In this document: positions 33,444-44,663 of the stretch, piece by piece
Position numbering within the stretch: position 1 is the first letter of the stretch
Layout of the letters: each line of letters starts with the position of its first letter
Assembly (NCBI GenBank): GCA_043228905.1
Contig: JBHGNT010000010.1
Coordinates: forward strand, 5,146,001 to 5,210,000
DNA length: 64,000 nucleotides
Source of the DNA: Azolla caroliniana
Lineage: Eukaryota; Polypodiophyta
Reading direction: 5' to 3'
Position numbers and translations under genes: made by a program
The notes under the pieces: model-generated
The model's input: the letters and a program-made list of their open reading frames with translations, nothing else
The model's database searches: none
What the model was told of the DNA's origin: nothing

Positions 33444-34281
33444 CTATTCTTCGTGGTGGCCGAGCTTTCCGCAATATCCGCATTCGGTTGCATTTTGACG
33501 GCTCGGGCCGGAGTGAAAGCTCCCCCTTCGTGCGAAGGTTCCTTGTTGGCCTCCGTTTTGTGGCCGAAATTGGGAGTTGTTGTCGTAGGTCAGACCTCGT
33601 CCGCCTTGTCCTTGGCGGAATTGGCCTCTCGCTCGTCCGCGTCCTCTTCCTCCATTAGAGTGCATGTAGAGCATGTGGGCTTCCGACTCATTGCTCCTTG
33701 TACGCACGTGGTTTTCTTCGACCAATAGCATTGATTGGAGCTCGAAGAAGGAGGGAGATTTCTCCCGTGCTAGAATGGAGGTTCGCATCACGCTGAACTG
33801 TGGTGCGAAGCCGCCGAGGCATATTTGCATCATCTCATCATCATCTATACTTATGCTTATTGAGCCGAGTGAGTCGCAAAGCTCCTTGATCTTCAAGGTG
33901 TATGTCGTGATGGACATGTCCCTTTGTTGAATGTTGTTCAACTCTTGGCAGAGTTGAAGCTTCCTCGTGGTCGTGTTGGCGGCGAAAATCTTTCGTAGAT
34001 TTTCCCACGCTTCCTTCAGCGTCTTGGCTTCTCGAATGTAATCGAGCATGTGGTCGTGAACACATGTCGCCAAACAATACATCACGCGGCTTGCGGCTTG
34101 CTGCTTGCTCCCATGTCGCGTATCCGGGAGCCGCTTCGGTGGGTCGGTCCTCATGCACTCCTTTGATGTAGCTCCAATAGCCTTGTCCGACAAGGTATTG
34201 GTGCATCTTGTACTCCCAAGATGCGAAGTTGTTTTGATCCAACTTCTCGGTAGGGAGAGCACTCCCCATTTGAGTATTCAT
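33444..34281 (-). pseudogene. copia-2 gag
   Basis: Start at 34281 (MNTQMGSALP). FASWEYKMHQYLVGQGYWSY, then after a frameshift near 34100 CVHDHMLDYIREAKTLKEAW, TTRKLQLCQELNNIQQRDMS, an Arg/Gly-rich tail and a zinc knuckle CGYCGKLGHHEE broken by an in-frame TAG just before its last Cys. Confidence 0.83.
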
Positions 34282-34428
34282 TATGTCGATTCTTCTTCTT
34301 CTTCTTCTCTCTTCAAATGCGAGCTATGTAGCGAAGCTACGATAGCTATGAACCAGTTCTTGGTCGTCGGCGTAGAGCACAACACACGATCACGATGAGG
34401 CGAATGGGCTAGATTGAGCTACCAAATC

Positions 34429-34440
34429 GCTCTGATACCA
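34429..34440 (-). promoter_or_regulatory. Primer binding site of copia-2 (tRNA-iMet)
   Basis: TGGTATCAGAGC on the minus strand, directly abutting the 5' LTR. Confidence 0.9.
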
Positions 34441-34823
34441 TGTAAAGAATCAAGAGATAGATTCTTGTGAAGCGGAAGAGATATGAGTTATGTGTGTGTA
34501 TGAGAGAGAGAGAGAGAGAGAGTGGGAGAGACAAGGAATACGCAAGGTAAAAGTATATTGACAAAGGAGAAAGACTCAACACTTTACAAAGTGGGAGGAG
34601 GGTGCTTTATATAGTCACCCTCTCTCTTCATTAACTACAAGGCTCATGGAGCATGGGGAATGTGAAAGCTCATAAGTTATGTGTCATAGAATATGATTCT
34701 ATGACTCATACTAAATGCTAGAATACAAAGTGGTGACTTAATGGTGACTCTTGACCGTTGGAGTGTCTATTCACTCTCAAGGTGAGTTCACACACTAGAC
34801 CAAGTTGAGCTTGATTTTCAACA
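34441..34823 (-). repeat. 5' LTR of copia-2
   Basis: 383 bp, near-identical to 29277-29657. TATATAAAG at 34615-34623 on the minus strand is the likely promoter TATA box. Confidence 0.92.
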
Positions 34824-34828
34824 CGTAC

Positions 34829-35680
34829 ATTAGGCGTCCGACTGTTGAGGCATACAATACCTTCATCATCTTAGCTTTCTCTGCCTTTGTCTTGGGTTTT
34901 GTTTCCCAAACAACTTGTAGTTTGTTGGAAGTGTCGACCTGACCCACTTCGCATGCGCCATACTGAATCTTTGGAGCAACTTTGTCATGTACTTCTCCTG
35001 TGATAGCCACAATAACTTCTTCGTCTGATCCCAAACAATGTGTATCCCTAAGATCTGTCTCACCGGTCAAGGCCTTCTTCAGTATCCTGATTTTGGTACG
35101 GTCCCATCCGATGATCAACATGTCGTCTACATACAATATGACTATTAGGAAGTCTCCTCCATCGAACTTCTTCACGAACACACAATGGTCGGCCTACATC
35201 TTGTGGTACCCTTGGTCAATCATGAAAGAGTTGAACTTACAATACCATTGTCGGGGAGCTTGCTTCAATCCATATAAACTCTTCTTCAACCAGCACATAA
35301 AGTTCTCCTTCCCTCTCATGATGATGAATCCTTCCAGATGTTGCATGTAGATCTCTTCTTCGAGGTCACTGTGCAGGAACGTTGTCTTGATGTCCAGCTA
35401 TTCGACCTCAAGGTCCATGCTTGCCACTATGCTTAGGCACCATCCAGATGGATGTCATCTTCACTACTGAGGTAAAGATCTCGTTGAAATCCACTCCTTT
35501 CTTTTGTTGGAAGCCCCTCACCACAATGCGGGCTTTGAACCTTGGTGGATTTCCGGCGTCTCCTGGTTTCAACTTGTATACCCACTTGTTCCGGAGTGCC
35601 CACTTTCCCTTCAACAACTCCGTCAATTCGTATGTGTGGTTTTCATGCAGGGAATCCATCTTGTCTTACATGGCACTTAA
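34829..35680 (-). pseudogene. Outer copia reverse transcriptase
   Basis: Minus-strand motifs NKWVYKLKPGDAGNPPRFK, VDFNEIFTSVVKMTSIW, then VKKFDGGDFLIVILYVDDML and YASTVGRLMY, matching copia-1 RT but with frameshifts and a deletion after YVDD. Continues into RNase H across copia-2. Confidence 0.83.
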
Positions 35681-35699
35681 TCACTTGCGCCTGTGGGCG

Positions 35700-36387
35700 C
35701 CACTCTTTGCTTCCTCGAAGCTCTGAAGCTCTCCCTCGTCGCTAAGGAATACATGCTCTTCATCCGGAAATCTCCCGGGGGGCCTTCTCTCTCTAAGAGG
35801 ATATCTTCTGTCCCCGGCCAACACAGTCGCTCTTCGACTTCTTCAATCGGTTCTTCATCCGAGTCCGAGTCAACTCTGTGTTCGGCCGACTACCTTGTTC
35901 CCTGTTTGATAGTCGGCCTGACTCTTGGTTCGACTCTGACTGTCGACCCGAGTTCGGTCGACTCTCCATATTCTTCAGTCGACCGTCGGCTTCCGACTGT
36001 TTGGGAGAATGTGTTCTTCTCCAACTCTCAGTCGACAATAGTCTTCTCCTCCATGAAGATTATGCCTTGGCTCTGAGCGACCTTCTTGTTGACTAAGTTC
36101 CATAGTCAGTAGCCGAATTCATCATCTCCATAGCTGAGAAATATGTATGGTCGAGATTTTGGATCTAATTTTCTCCTTTGATCCTTAGCCAAATGCACAC
36201 TTGCAAGATAGCCGAACACTTGTCGGTATGACACGTCTTTGCTAGTCCACACCCTTTGTGGAACATCTCCATCCACAGGTGTTGAGGGTGATCTATTAAT
36301 CACGTACACTATTGTCATCAGCGTCTCAACCCAAAACATCTTGGATAACTTAGCATGTGCGAGCATACTTCGGACCCTCTCCATAAT
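35700..36387 (-). pseudogene. Outer copia integrase C-terminal part
   Basis: MERVRSMLAHAKLSKMFWVE, YVINRSPSTPVDGDVPQRVW, HLAKDQRRKLDPKSRPYIFL and YGDDEFGY match the copia-1 integrase. Followed by a decayed Ser/Arg-rich linker. The N-terminal side continues at 43411 on the other side of the chromovirus. Confidence 0.83.
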
Positions 36388-36842
36388 TATTATCGATCAT
36401 AGTACTAATGTAAGCTTAAGATAAGGATAATGAAAAGATAGATAGAAAGGAGAAAGAGAAAGAAGGGTGCCGATCCACCTGACCACCCCCGAGCGAAGGG
36501 ATCGAGACGGACTCGAGCCTCGATCGGCGTCCCATACCACCGCCGTGGCGTCGAGTCGTACCTGGTGCTGGCGCGCTCGCTACAAGAGTTGACCCACCAC
36601 ACGAGCAGAGTCTCGATGTAGTCAAAAGATCATCAAATGAGGGTAGCTAGGCCTCTTATTTATAGCGAAACCCAAGGCCCCCAGGCAAGTTCACACTTGA
36701 CCTAATGGGTTGTCTCAATCCCGAGGATTAAAAGTAATCCTCCCCTTCTTTACACTCTCCTTTAACCCTCACACTTATCCACGTGTATAGAATACTACGG
36801 TAAATTCTTACCACGGGATATTATATGGTCATGCCCGTAACA
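36388..36842 (-). repeat. 3' LTR of the chromovirus
   Basis: 455 bp. In element orientation starts TGTTACGGGC and ends GATCGATAATA. TATAAATA at 36657-36664 (minus). The gag-pol stop codon lies inside its first bases. Confidence 0.95.
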
Positions 36843-39800
36843 TACTCCCCCTCTTTAAAACATTGCACTCTTGCAATGGAAAGTTAGGGAAGTTAGTTCT
36901 AAGTGTATTTTCGCGTTCCCATGTGGCATCTTTTATTGATTTATCCATCCATTTTATTTTGAATTCTCGGATTTCTTTAGTACGTAATTTTTTTGTTTTA
37001 ACATCGAGAATTCTTTCTGGTACATGTGGTTTAGAAGATAATTCTTCAGAAGTAACCAGAGTTTCAGTCGTAGCTGTATTGTCGCCAGAACCTAGAAGTT
37101 CTTTTAGACGACTCACATGAAAGACTGGATGAATTCCGACACCATCGGGAAGAGCGAGACGATAGGCTGATGACCCAATGCGTTTGAGGACTGTAAAAGG
37201 TCCACAAAACCGTGGGGCTAACTTAGCGCACTTACCCGTAGACAATGTCTTAGAATTGTGAGGTACACGTAAAAATACCTTCTGTCCAGGGTTGAATACA
37301 CGAGGTTGCCTATGATGATCGGCATAAAAACGCGCTCTATCTTGAGCTGTTTTTATATTATCTCGTGCAATATGCAACATATCTTGCATATCCCAAAGAA
37401 AGTTTTGCGTACTTCGCAACTCATCATGATGTATAGTAACATCAATCGGGGCTCGTGGCTGAAAACCATACATCAACATAAAAGGACTATATCCCGTCGA
37501 CGTATGCTTGGAGCTGTTATAAGCAAACTCCAAAATTGGGAGATAACGTTCCCATTTTGTTGGTTTTGCACCAACGTATGCTCGAAGCATGTCCTCAATA
37601 ATTTGATTTACTCGTTCTGTCTGTCCATCGGATTGAGGATGATCCGTGGAGCTCATGCTCAATGTAGTTTCTAACTTCTTAAAGACCTGTGTCCAGAAGT
37701 CACTAGTAAACTTTGGATCTCGATCACTCACGATATCCATCGGTAACCCATAAAAACGAAACAATTCGTCAACGAATTGGTAAGCCAATTCAGGAGCTGT
37801 TACCGTGGTTTTAGTAGCAATAAATCTGGCCATTTTAGTTAGTCGATCAACGACAACCCAGATGGCATCATGACCTTTTTGGGTGCGAGGAAGGCTAACA
37901 ATAAAATCCATGGATATACTTTCCCACTTATTATTGGGAATGTCCAAGGGATGTAAAAGTCCTGCGACTTTAAGTCGCTCGGCTTTGTTAACCTGACACT
38001 GGTGACATTTAGTCACATAGCTATGTATGTCAGGACGCATCTTAGGCCAATAAAATTGAGTGGAGATGAGAACGAGTGTACGATGTATTCCAGGGTGCCC
38101 TGCTGAGGGTGCATCATGGCATTCAAAAAGAATCCTCTTTTTGACCTCGGGTAAATCTGGAACACAAACCTTCCCATTACGGTAGAGCAAACCGTTAGCA
38201 ATGTGGAAGTATTCCTTCGAGGATGTGGTGGTGTCTGTTCCAGACTCAACTCTTGCCCAATATTTTGCGAAATAACTGTCATCAGGATACTTTCCTCGAA
38301 GGTGATCATAAAGATCTGATGATATTTCAGTGAAGCTAAGCGTGTTAACTTCACGGATGCGACTTAGTGCATCAGCGACAGTGTTCATGGAACCTTTACG
38401 ATATCGTATGGAAAAATCAAAGTCCTGGATGAGATCAGCCCATCGTGCCTTACGACCTTTCAGGTCTTGTTGGTCACAAAAATATTTCAAGGACTCGTGG
38501 TCCGTAGTTACCACAAAGTGATTTCCATAAAGATAATGGCGCCATGTTTTGAGCGCATGTATAACTGCAAATAATTCCTTTTCTTGAACGGTATACCGAC
38601 ATTGAGCAGAATCAAGTTTCTTACTCTCGAATGCTATCGGTTTACCATCTTGATACAAGACAGCACCTATAGCGTAATCGCTGGCATCGGTTTCAACCTC
38701 AAAAGGTTTTGAAGGATCGGGTAAAAGAAGTGAAGGAACCTTGCAAACCAGGTCCTTGAGTTCCGTAAAGGCAAGGTCTAGTGTAGCATTCCACACAATA
38801 GGTTTTGTAGACTTACGCGTTTGACCTTTTAAAAGATCAGTAAACGGCGTCGTCAATTGGGAGTAATTACGAAGAGACTTTCGCAAAAACCCCACAAAAC
38901 CAAGGAATGATCGAACTTCTCGAATATTCCGAAGAGTGGGCCAAAGCTTGATTTTCTCAATGCGAGAAGGATCAATTTCAACTCCTCGTTCGGTTATGAG
39001 ATGTCCTAGATAAGTAATTGATTTCTTGAAGAACTCACATTTTGAGATCTTCGCATAAAACTGTTTGTCACGCAATGTTTGTAAAACAAAGCGGACATGT
39101 CTAGCATGTTCTTGTAATGTACGGCTATAAACTAAAATATCATCCAAGAAAATAACGACAAATTTTCCAAGTTGTTCTCGGAAAATGTCATTCATTTCTT
39201 GTTGAAAAGTAGCCGGAGCATTGGTCAAACCAAAAGGCATAACCAAAAACTCGTAATGGCCATAGCGCGTACGAAATGCCGTTTTAGGAACATCGTCCTC
39301 ACTTATTCGTATTTGATGGTAGCCAGTACGGAGATCAAGTTTCGTAAAATACCGAGCTCCCTGGAGACGGTCAATTAGATCGTCAGCCCGGGGCAATGGA
39401 TACGAATTCTTGATCGTCACTTTATTCAAGCGTCGGTAATTAATACACATACGCCATGTGCCCTCTTTCTTTTTAACCAAGAGAACTGGTGCACCCCATG
39501 GAGATTTACTATAACGTATATAACCCATTCGTAAATAGTCCTTGAGTTGCTTAGATACCTCATCTTCTTCGGATCGACTTAAGCGATACGGAGGTATACT
39601 TATTGGTGCAACACCAGGTACAATATCTATACGATGGTCTATATTACGTTTAGGAGGTAACCCATCAGGTAGTTCACTTGGAAAAACATCATGAAAATCA
39701 TTTAAGATTTCATCAAGTTGTTGTTGTTCAAAATATGTTAATTGAATCGGGACATTATCGATATTGTAAACGTGAATGTCCGGATCAAGTACACAATAAA

Positions 39801-41262
39801 ATAACGTAGAACAAGACAACTCGGATATTGATGGACACGAGGAAACAATCGAGAGGGATTGTTTTTTTACACATTGAATAAAATGCGTACAATCGTTCAG
39901 TACAAAAGAAATGGAATGACGAACCCAATCAATAAATAAAGAAGAGTTTTTATTATAAAACCAGGGATAACCCAGTATTACATCGGTGGTACAAAGATTC
40001 ATTACATGGAAGTCTACTTCCTCTATATAAGTATCAATAGAAATTCCTAATGAATGAATCGCCCCGTTGATGTATTGTACTCTTCCATCAGCCAAGTGCA
40101 CCGTGTAGGTGTGATCACTTACGGTGGGTTGGATTCCCCATATCTGAACCAAACGATCATTCACAAAATTGTGTGAGCTTCCCGAATCAAATAAAAATTG
40201 TACGGGAGATCCATTGATATACCCGTTTGCACGTAGTAAATCATTGGGACCCAATACATAGTGAGGGAAAGAACATTGACAATTACTTAAATGATGTGTA
40301 TAGACCTGAAGGACATTAGGAATCTGACCTTTATGGTCTGCAGCTTTAGCTTTGTTGTCGTGCTCTTTCCGTTGGAGCTTTCGACATTGATCTTTTGTAT
40401 GACCCTTCTTTTTGCAGAATACACAAAAAGGATGTTGTCGCTTACAATCGCGATCCAGGAATTCGTTGGGTGTCTTGCGTTTCCCAACAAATTGCGACTG
40501 CTTAGTCCCGGGCGCTTCGTTGGGTTTGTTATGGTCCTTCTTCGAAGTGCGTTGATAGCGAAGAACTATTTCAACGGCCTCTTCGAAGGATTTTGGATCC
40601 TTATCGTGCACTATCCAGTGATAGTCCGAATTGGGGATGCCATTGACAAAACAAGCTATCAACCAATTGTCCCCTTCTAGACCCGATTTTTGGATTTGGG
40701 TTCTAGCATGGTGAACATAGTCTTCTAGCGAGGAAAATTTCCTGCTAGAGAGGTTCATTAAAGCTTGTGCTGCCTCGGTTCGAGAGGGAGGTTGCAGAAA
40801 TTGGCCCTTAAAAACCGTGACAAAATCTGTCCAGGTATCGGGCAATTTCCCCATAGTACGGAGGCCACGCCACCAGGCGGCGGCCTTACCCCCGAGTTCT
40901 CGGCCGACATATGCAATCTTCGTACTATCTGGCGTGGGATAGAGCTCAAAATGAGACTCCCATCGTCCCAGCCATGTGCAGATTGCTTCTTCGGTTCTTT
41001 CCTTTTTGTCTCCCGTAAATGGCTTAACGACAAATGATGGTTCACCTTGTCGCTCATCAGGTCTATTAGTCTCACGTTGTAGGCTAATGACACGTGCCTC
41101 AAGAGCACTCTGAGATTGCCGAAGTTCGGTCATCTGTTGAGCGGTGAAACTAAGGAATTGGGTTATTTGTGCCAAATACATCTCAGTGGACATTTGTCCA
41201 GGAGGATTCCCTTGAGTTCCTTCCGCTTGAGCGGATGACATCGGGTCGTTAATTTGAGCCAT
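36829..41262 (-). CDS. Chromovirus gag-pol polyprotein, 1477 aa, intact
   Basis: One open frame with all domains of a Ty3/gypsy chromovirus. Gag spans ~1-310, with a zinc knuckle CX2CX4HX4C at ~280-293. Protease has DSGSS at ~359. RT runs ~560-760 with the catalytic FLDD at ~705. RNase H starts at ~850 (TDASD). Integrase has an HHCC zinc domain at ~1048-1089 and a catalytic triad D1119, D1180, E1216 (D,D35E). A chromodomain-like segment lies at ~1414-1465 ([24 protein letters not shown]), which in this group is thought to guide integration to marked chromatin. The start is the first in-frame ATG after a long leader. The last codons run through the polypurine tract and end at a TGA 13 nt inside the 3' LTR. 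No disabling change is visible. Confidence 0.95.
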   Translation of the reverse strand: MAQINDPMSSAQAEGTQGNPPGQMSTEMYLAQITQFLSFTAQQMTELRQSQSALEARVISLQRETNRPDERQGEPSFVVKPFTGDKKERTEEAICTWLGRWESHFELYPTPDSTKIAYVGRELGGKAAAWWRGLRTMGKLPDTWTDFVTVFKGQFLQPPSRTEAAQALMNLSSRKFSSLEDYVHHARTQIQKSGLEGDNWLIACFVNGIPNSDYHWIVHDKDPKSFEEAVEIVLRYQRTSKKDHNKPNEAPGTKQSQFVGKRKTPNEFLDRDCKRQHPFCVFCKKKGHTKDQCRKLQRKEHDNKAKAADHKGQIPNVLQVYTHHLSNCQCSFPHYVLGPNDLLRANGYINGSPVQFLFDSGSSHNFVNDRLVQIWGIQPTVSDHTYTVHLADGRVQYINGAIHSLGISIDTYIEEVDFHVMNLCTTDVILGYPWFYNKNSSLFIDWVRHSISFVLNDCTHFIQCVKKQSLSIVSSCPSISELSCSTLFYCVLDPDIHVYNIDNVPIQLTYFEQQQLDEILNDFHDVFPSELPDGLPPKRNIDHRIDIVPGVAPISIPPYRLSRSEEDEVSKQLKDYLRMGYIRYSKSPWGAPVLLVKKKEGTWRMCINYRRLNKVTIKNSYPLPRADDLIDRLQGARYFTKLDLRTGYHQIRISEDDVPKTAFRTRYGHYEFLVMPFGLTNAPATFQQEMNDIFREQLGKFVVIFLDDILVYSRTLQEHARHVRFVLQTLRDKQFYAKISKCEFFKKSITYLGHLITERGVEIDPSRIEKIKLWPTLRNIREVRSFLGFVGFLRKSLRNYSQLTTPFTDLLKGQTRKSTKPIVWNATLDLAFTELKDLVCKVPSLLLPDPSKPFEVETDASDYAIGAVLYQDGKPIAFESKKLDSAQCRYTVQEKELFAVIHALKTWRHYLYGNHFVVTTDHESLKYFCDQQDLKGRKARWADLIQDFDFSIRYRKGSMNTVADALSRIREVNTLSFTEISSDLYDHLRGKYPDDSYFAKYWARVESGTDTTTSSKEYFHIANGLLYRNGKVCVPDLPEVKKRILFECHDAPSAGHPGIHRTLVLISTQFYWPKMRPDIHSYVTKCHQCQVNKAERLKVAGLLHPLDIPNNKWESISMDFIVSLPRTQKGHDAIWVVVDRLTKMARFIATKTTVTAPELAYQFVDELFRFYGLPMDIVSDRDPKFTSDFWTQVFKKLETTLSMSSTDHPQSDGQTERVNQIIEDMLRAYVGAKPTKWERYLPILEFAYNSSKHTSTGYSPFMLMYGFQPRAPIDVTIHHDELRSTQNFLWDMQDMLHIARDNIKTAQDRARFYADHHRQPRVFNPGQKVFLRVPHNSKTLSTGKCAKLAPRFCGPFTVLKRIGSSAYRLALPDGVGIHPVFHVSRLKELLGSGDNTATTETLVTSEELSSKPHVPERILDVKTKKLRTKEIREFKIKWMDKSIKDATWERENTLRTNFPNFPLQECNVLKRGSMLRA
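36843..36856 (-). promoter_or_regulatory. Polypurine tract of the chromovirus
   Basis: AAAGAGGGGGAGTA on the minus strand abuts the 3' LTR and lies inside the gag-pol reading frame. Confidence 0.85.
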
Positions 41263-41694
41263 TAAAGATTATTTCTGGAAAAGAAATAGGATAAGGTCAG
41301 AGATATAGTCATAACATCTTGTCGTGATGTAAACATATCATGGGCGAGCATTAATCGATATCATTATCTCACGTCAATACCCCTCTAGACGTATGAGATG
41401 AGGTTCAAGATCAGGTTACTATGGTAACACAAAGGTGTTTTAAAAACCATGGGGGTGACAAATAAATGTCTTTCCCTGATCTCTATATCGATTTTTTCAT
41501 GGTGGCTCCCCGAGGCTCAACCATGTATGTTCGCGTCATGAATAGTTTATACACGAAAAAAAATGTTAACAATAAACTATGTTTCGGTGCCCACATAAGT
41601 GGTTTCGGCTCTTTAAGTCCTATTACGAGGACCCCGAGGTGCACTTAGACCTTAAGTCTAAACATGTGTTATAGTCATATGTATCAAGGATGTT

Positions 41695-41785
41695 GTATGG
41701 TCTTGGTCATATTTGAACTCGAGACCTCGAGAACAAATACATTAAACACTTGAGCCAACCAAGTAAGTTGCTCTTCTCGAATGCT
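41695..41785 (-). repeat. tRNA-like (SINE-like) segment in the chromovirus leader
   Basis: On the minus strand, GGTTGGCTCAAGTG resembles an A box, and about 40 nt later GAGTTCAAATATGACC resembles a B box. No poly(A)/T tail or boundaries can be fixed, so a chance or decayed match is possible. Confidence 0.4.
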
Positions 41786-42439
41786 TAATGTTTGATGCGT
41801 ATAAGAGATATGCGAGGCAATTGATCATATACGTTTTTTTAAAAGAACATATATGTCAAGGGTCCTTATTTCGCCCTCATTTACCAACACTATGTTGGTA
41901 CGTTACCTAACCTCAAGTCTCGTAATTACGATGGCATATGTCAAAGGGCAACCTAATGGTCAAGCCAAATGAGCCCTCGTTTCGTAGTAGGCTCACGTGG
42001 GCCATCACATGGTCACGTCATTACGAATGCCTCTCGTAAGAACGAGCTCATGGTGGCATCGTATCCATGTAACGAGGGAAGGATGTTGGATACGTGCGTC
42101 ATTGGAGCGACCTCACTTGAAGTGGGTCAAGCCCTACGTACTCAACATCATTTTGGCTATTGGCGTTTCTTTACGTAACGAAATCGAGGTCGTCAACGGG
42201 GTTATCAACAATAAAAAAATGTTGAAAAAGGGATGGTGACAACGCCATTCTCACAAAAATGTGAGGACGGCCACCAACATCCTTTTCCCGATCATGACAA
42301 CTTTCGATATAATCACGTAATAACGAATATACACATATGGTTACTTATCACATATATACGATCAAATACGTATATATGTGACCACATATGCCTATATTCA
42401 ACATATCGTTATAGTAAATAGCCACAAATGATGTGATCG

Positions 42440-42700
42440 AGATACGTAATCGAGGTATATACCTCTACGCACACGAAACATCCACAAATAAGAGATCATC
42501 GTAATACGCAATGGAGGTATTGACCTCTTACGCATACGAGACCAAACGCATATCGTTTACAACAAATCAAGGTATTAAACTCATACGCAAACGTAACATA
42601 TGTTCGTGAACGTAATACGTAATTGAGGTATTAACCTCGTACGCATACGACACTCATCACATATTATTAACATGTCAAACGAGGTATTGACCCCGTGCAC
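42440..42700. repeat. Five ~56-62-bp repeats centred on the palindrome GAGGTATNNACCTC
   Basis: Palindrome cores at 42452-42465 (GAGGTATATACCTC, perfect), 42514-42527, about 42568-42582 (decayed), 42625-42638 and 42681-42694. Each is followed by a 'tacgcatacga'-like motif, and the spacing is 55-62 bp. Confidence 0.85.
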
Positions 42701-42938
42701 ATATGTAAACGTTTTAGATAATCAATTAAAGACCACTACAACATCATTGATTTAATGAAAAAAATTACATATAAACTAAACACATGATTAGATGGGAGAA
42801 GAGAGAATAGAAAAAAAAATATGGAAAGAGTTACCGAAGTTCTTTGTTGATCGTTGTCTGGATCAAGGCCAACCGCACAATGATCGATCAGCATCAATCA
42901 AAAGACAAATGAAAAACAAAGAAACATTAGTAAAAAAA

Positions 42939-42948
42939 TCTGATACCA
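42939..42948 (-). promoter_or_regulatory. Primer binding site of the chromovirus (tRNA-iMet)
   Basis: TGGTATCAGA on the minus strand, two bases from the 5' LTR. Confidence 0.88.
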
Positions 42949-42950
42949 AA

Positions 42951-43405
42951 TATTATCGATCATAGTACTAATGTAAGCTTAAGATAAGGATAATGAAAAG
43001 ATAGATAGAAAGGAGAAAGAGAAAGAAGGGTGCCGATCCACCCGACCACCCCCGAGCGAAGGGATCGAGACGGACTCGAGCCTCGATCGGCGTCCCATAC
43101 CACCGCCGTGGCGTCGAGTCGTACCTGGTGCTGGCGCGCTCGCTACAAGAGTTGACCCACCACACGAGCAGAGTCTCGATGTAGTCAAAAGATCATCAAA
43201 TGAGGGTAGCTAGGCCTCTTATTTATAGCGAAACCCAAGGCCCCCAGGCAAGTTCACACTTGACCTAATGGGTTGTCTCAATCCCGAGGATTAAAAGTAA
43301 TCCTCCCCTTCTTTACACTCTCCTTTAACCCTCACACTTATCCACGTGTATAGAATACTACGGTAAATTCTTACCACGGGATATTATATGGTCATGCCCG
43401 TAACA
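42951..43405 (-). repeat. 5' LTR of the chromovirus (promoter LTR)
   Basis: 455 bp; TATAAATA at 43220-43227 on the minus strand is the likely core promoter. One base differs from the 3' LTR. Confidence 0.95.
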
Positions 43406-43410
43406 ATAAT

Positions 43411-43978
43411 GGTCTGGTTCATCCTCTCGGCCAACCTGTTGAGTTTAGCCGTCTTCGGCACGGTATACTTGAGTTGGATACCCTTCAACCGACAGTACTA
43501 TTCAAACTGTCCTTGGTATTCTCCACCGTTGTCGGCTCGAACCGTCTTTAGCTTCCGGTTGGTTTCTCTCGACTCTCGCATGAAGCTCCTTGAAGACGGA
43601 CAATACCTAGTTCTTCATCTTCAACTTGGAGACCCACAACTTCTGACTGTGGTCATCTATGAAAGTCACGAAGTACTGCAATCCAACGTGTGACTTCGTG
43701 TCCATGGAGCATACATCGGTATGCACGAGTTCAAGTGGTCCCTTCCTTCTCGTCGGTGGTCTCGACCGGAAAGAGGTTCTGTTTTGTTCACTTCTAAAGT
43801 TGCACATTCTTTACCTTTGGAATGAGGTCATCTTCAGCAAGTCTTCACATCCCCTTCTCACTCATGTGACATAGTTTCTTGTGCCACAAATCATCGACAG
43901 TATTAGCTGCCACATTTGCTTCCAACCAACATATCCGAGCATGCATCAAATATAGAGTGTTAGTCTTTTTAACTCGGG
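43411..43978 (-). pseudogene. Outer copia integrase, N-terminal and core part
   Basis: Minus strand: SEQNRTSFRSRPPTRRKGPL, LELVHTDVCSMDTKSH, YFVTFIDDHSQKLWVSKLK and an ERMNQTIM remnant at the chromovirus junction. At its other end, ARVKKTNTLYLM joins the Tat-like element at about 43978. Frameshifts break the frame. Confidence 0.83.
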
Positions 43979-44640
43979 CCGACCGGAGGACGAAGGATTG
44001 GACACCTTACCGACACCGGAACCGACATAGAGATGGGAACATCGGCGGCCAAACAACGGCTACGATTAAGATGGCCTTCACAACAGCCAAAGCGGCAACG
44101 GCCGAGTAGAAACAATCCGATAAATGACGATCGGACGAACAAAAATGTCCCAGAATGGCGGGAAACCAGCCGGAATACCCGGACATTGGCCTGAGTGGTT
44201 GTGGTAGCCAGATAGTGGCTGGAGGGTCGGACAAGGCTTGGGAAATAGTCAAGAAGACTGACGGCCAGATAGCGACCAAGAAGACCGACGATGGAATGAT
44301 GTCGATGGAGCTAGAGACGGCAACCAAAGATGACAACCGATGGATGCCCGGAAAGTCGAATGGCTGGCCGAACAGATGGGCAAAGAAAGAAGGCCGAATA
44401 GAGGCTGGATAACGACCATACAGAAAACCTCTGATTGAGAAAGAGAAAAACGACCACTATCCGGACATGGTCGTTGATTATGGCAGCCACATGGACGACG
44501 ACTAAACAGATATGTAGAAGTAGACGGAAAGAGAACCGACTAAGAGCAATAGAGAAGGTGAAGGAATAGTTGAGATGAGCAAAATGTCACAGACTTACAG
44601 CGGCAAAAGGAGAATATTGTAGGGCTTGCCGGCGACAGTC
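43979..44640 (+). other. Non-coding or decayed gag/leader region of the Tat-like element
   Basis: GC-rich, similar in style to the element's coding region, but no gag domain or zinc knuckle can be read in any frame. Confidence 0.5.
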
Positions 44641-44663
44641 ACTCCGAGAACGAGACATGGCTG

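Larger units (their letters stand above)
29277..34823 (-). mobile_element. Nested Ty1/copia element 'copia-2'
   Basis: LTRs at 29277-29657 and 34441-34823, a perfect TSD CGTAC (29272-29276, 34824-34828), PBS at 34429-34440 and PPT at 29658-29669. Gag, protease, integrase, RT and RNase H are all present on the minus strand, with a few frameshifts and stops. Its protein is of a different copia lineage from copia-1 and the outer copia (protease VDSSASNHMT, gag with Arg/Gly-rich tail). Confidence 0.93.
41263..42938 (-). other. Long untranslated leader of the chromovirus
   Basis: About 1.7 kb between PBS and gag with only short open frames. It holds a palindromic tandem repeat block (42440-42700) and a tRNA-like/SINE-like segment (about 41695-41785). 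Packaging and translation signals are expected in this position, but none is identified. Confidence 0.75.
36388..43405 (-). mobile_element. Young, apparently intact Ty3/gypsy chromovirus
   Basis: 7,018 bp; LTRs 36388-36842 and 42951-43405 (455 bp each) differ at a single base (36480 t versus c). Perfect TSD ATAAT (36383-36387, 43406-43410). Contains PBS, PPT, a ~1.7-kb leader and one uninterrupted gag-pol frame with a C-terminal chromodomain. It inserted into the integrase of the outer copia. The LTR termini are TG...TA in both copies rather than TG...CA. Confidence 0.95.
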
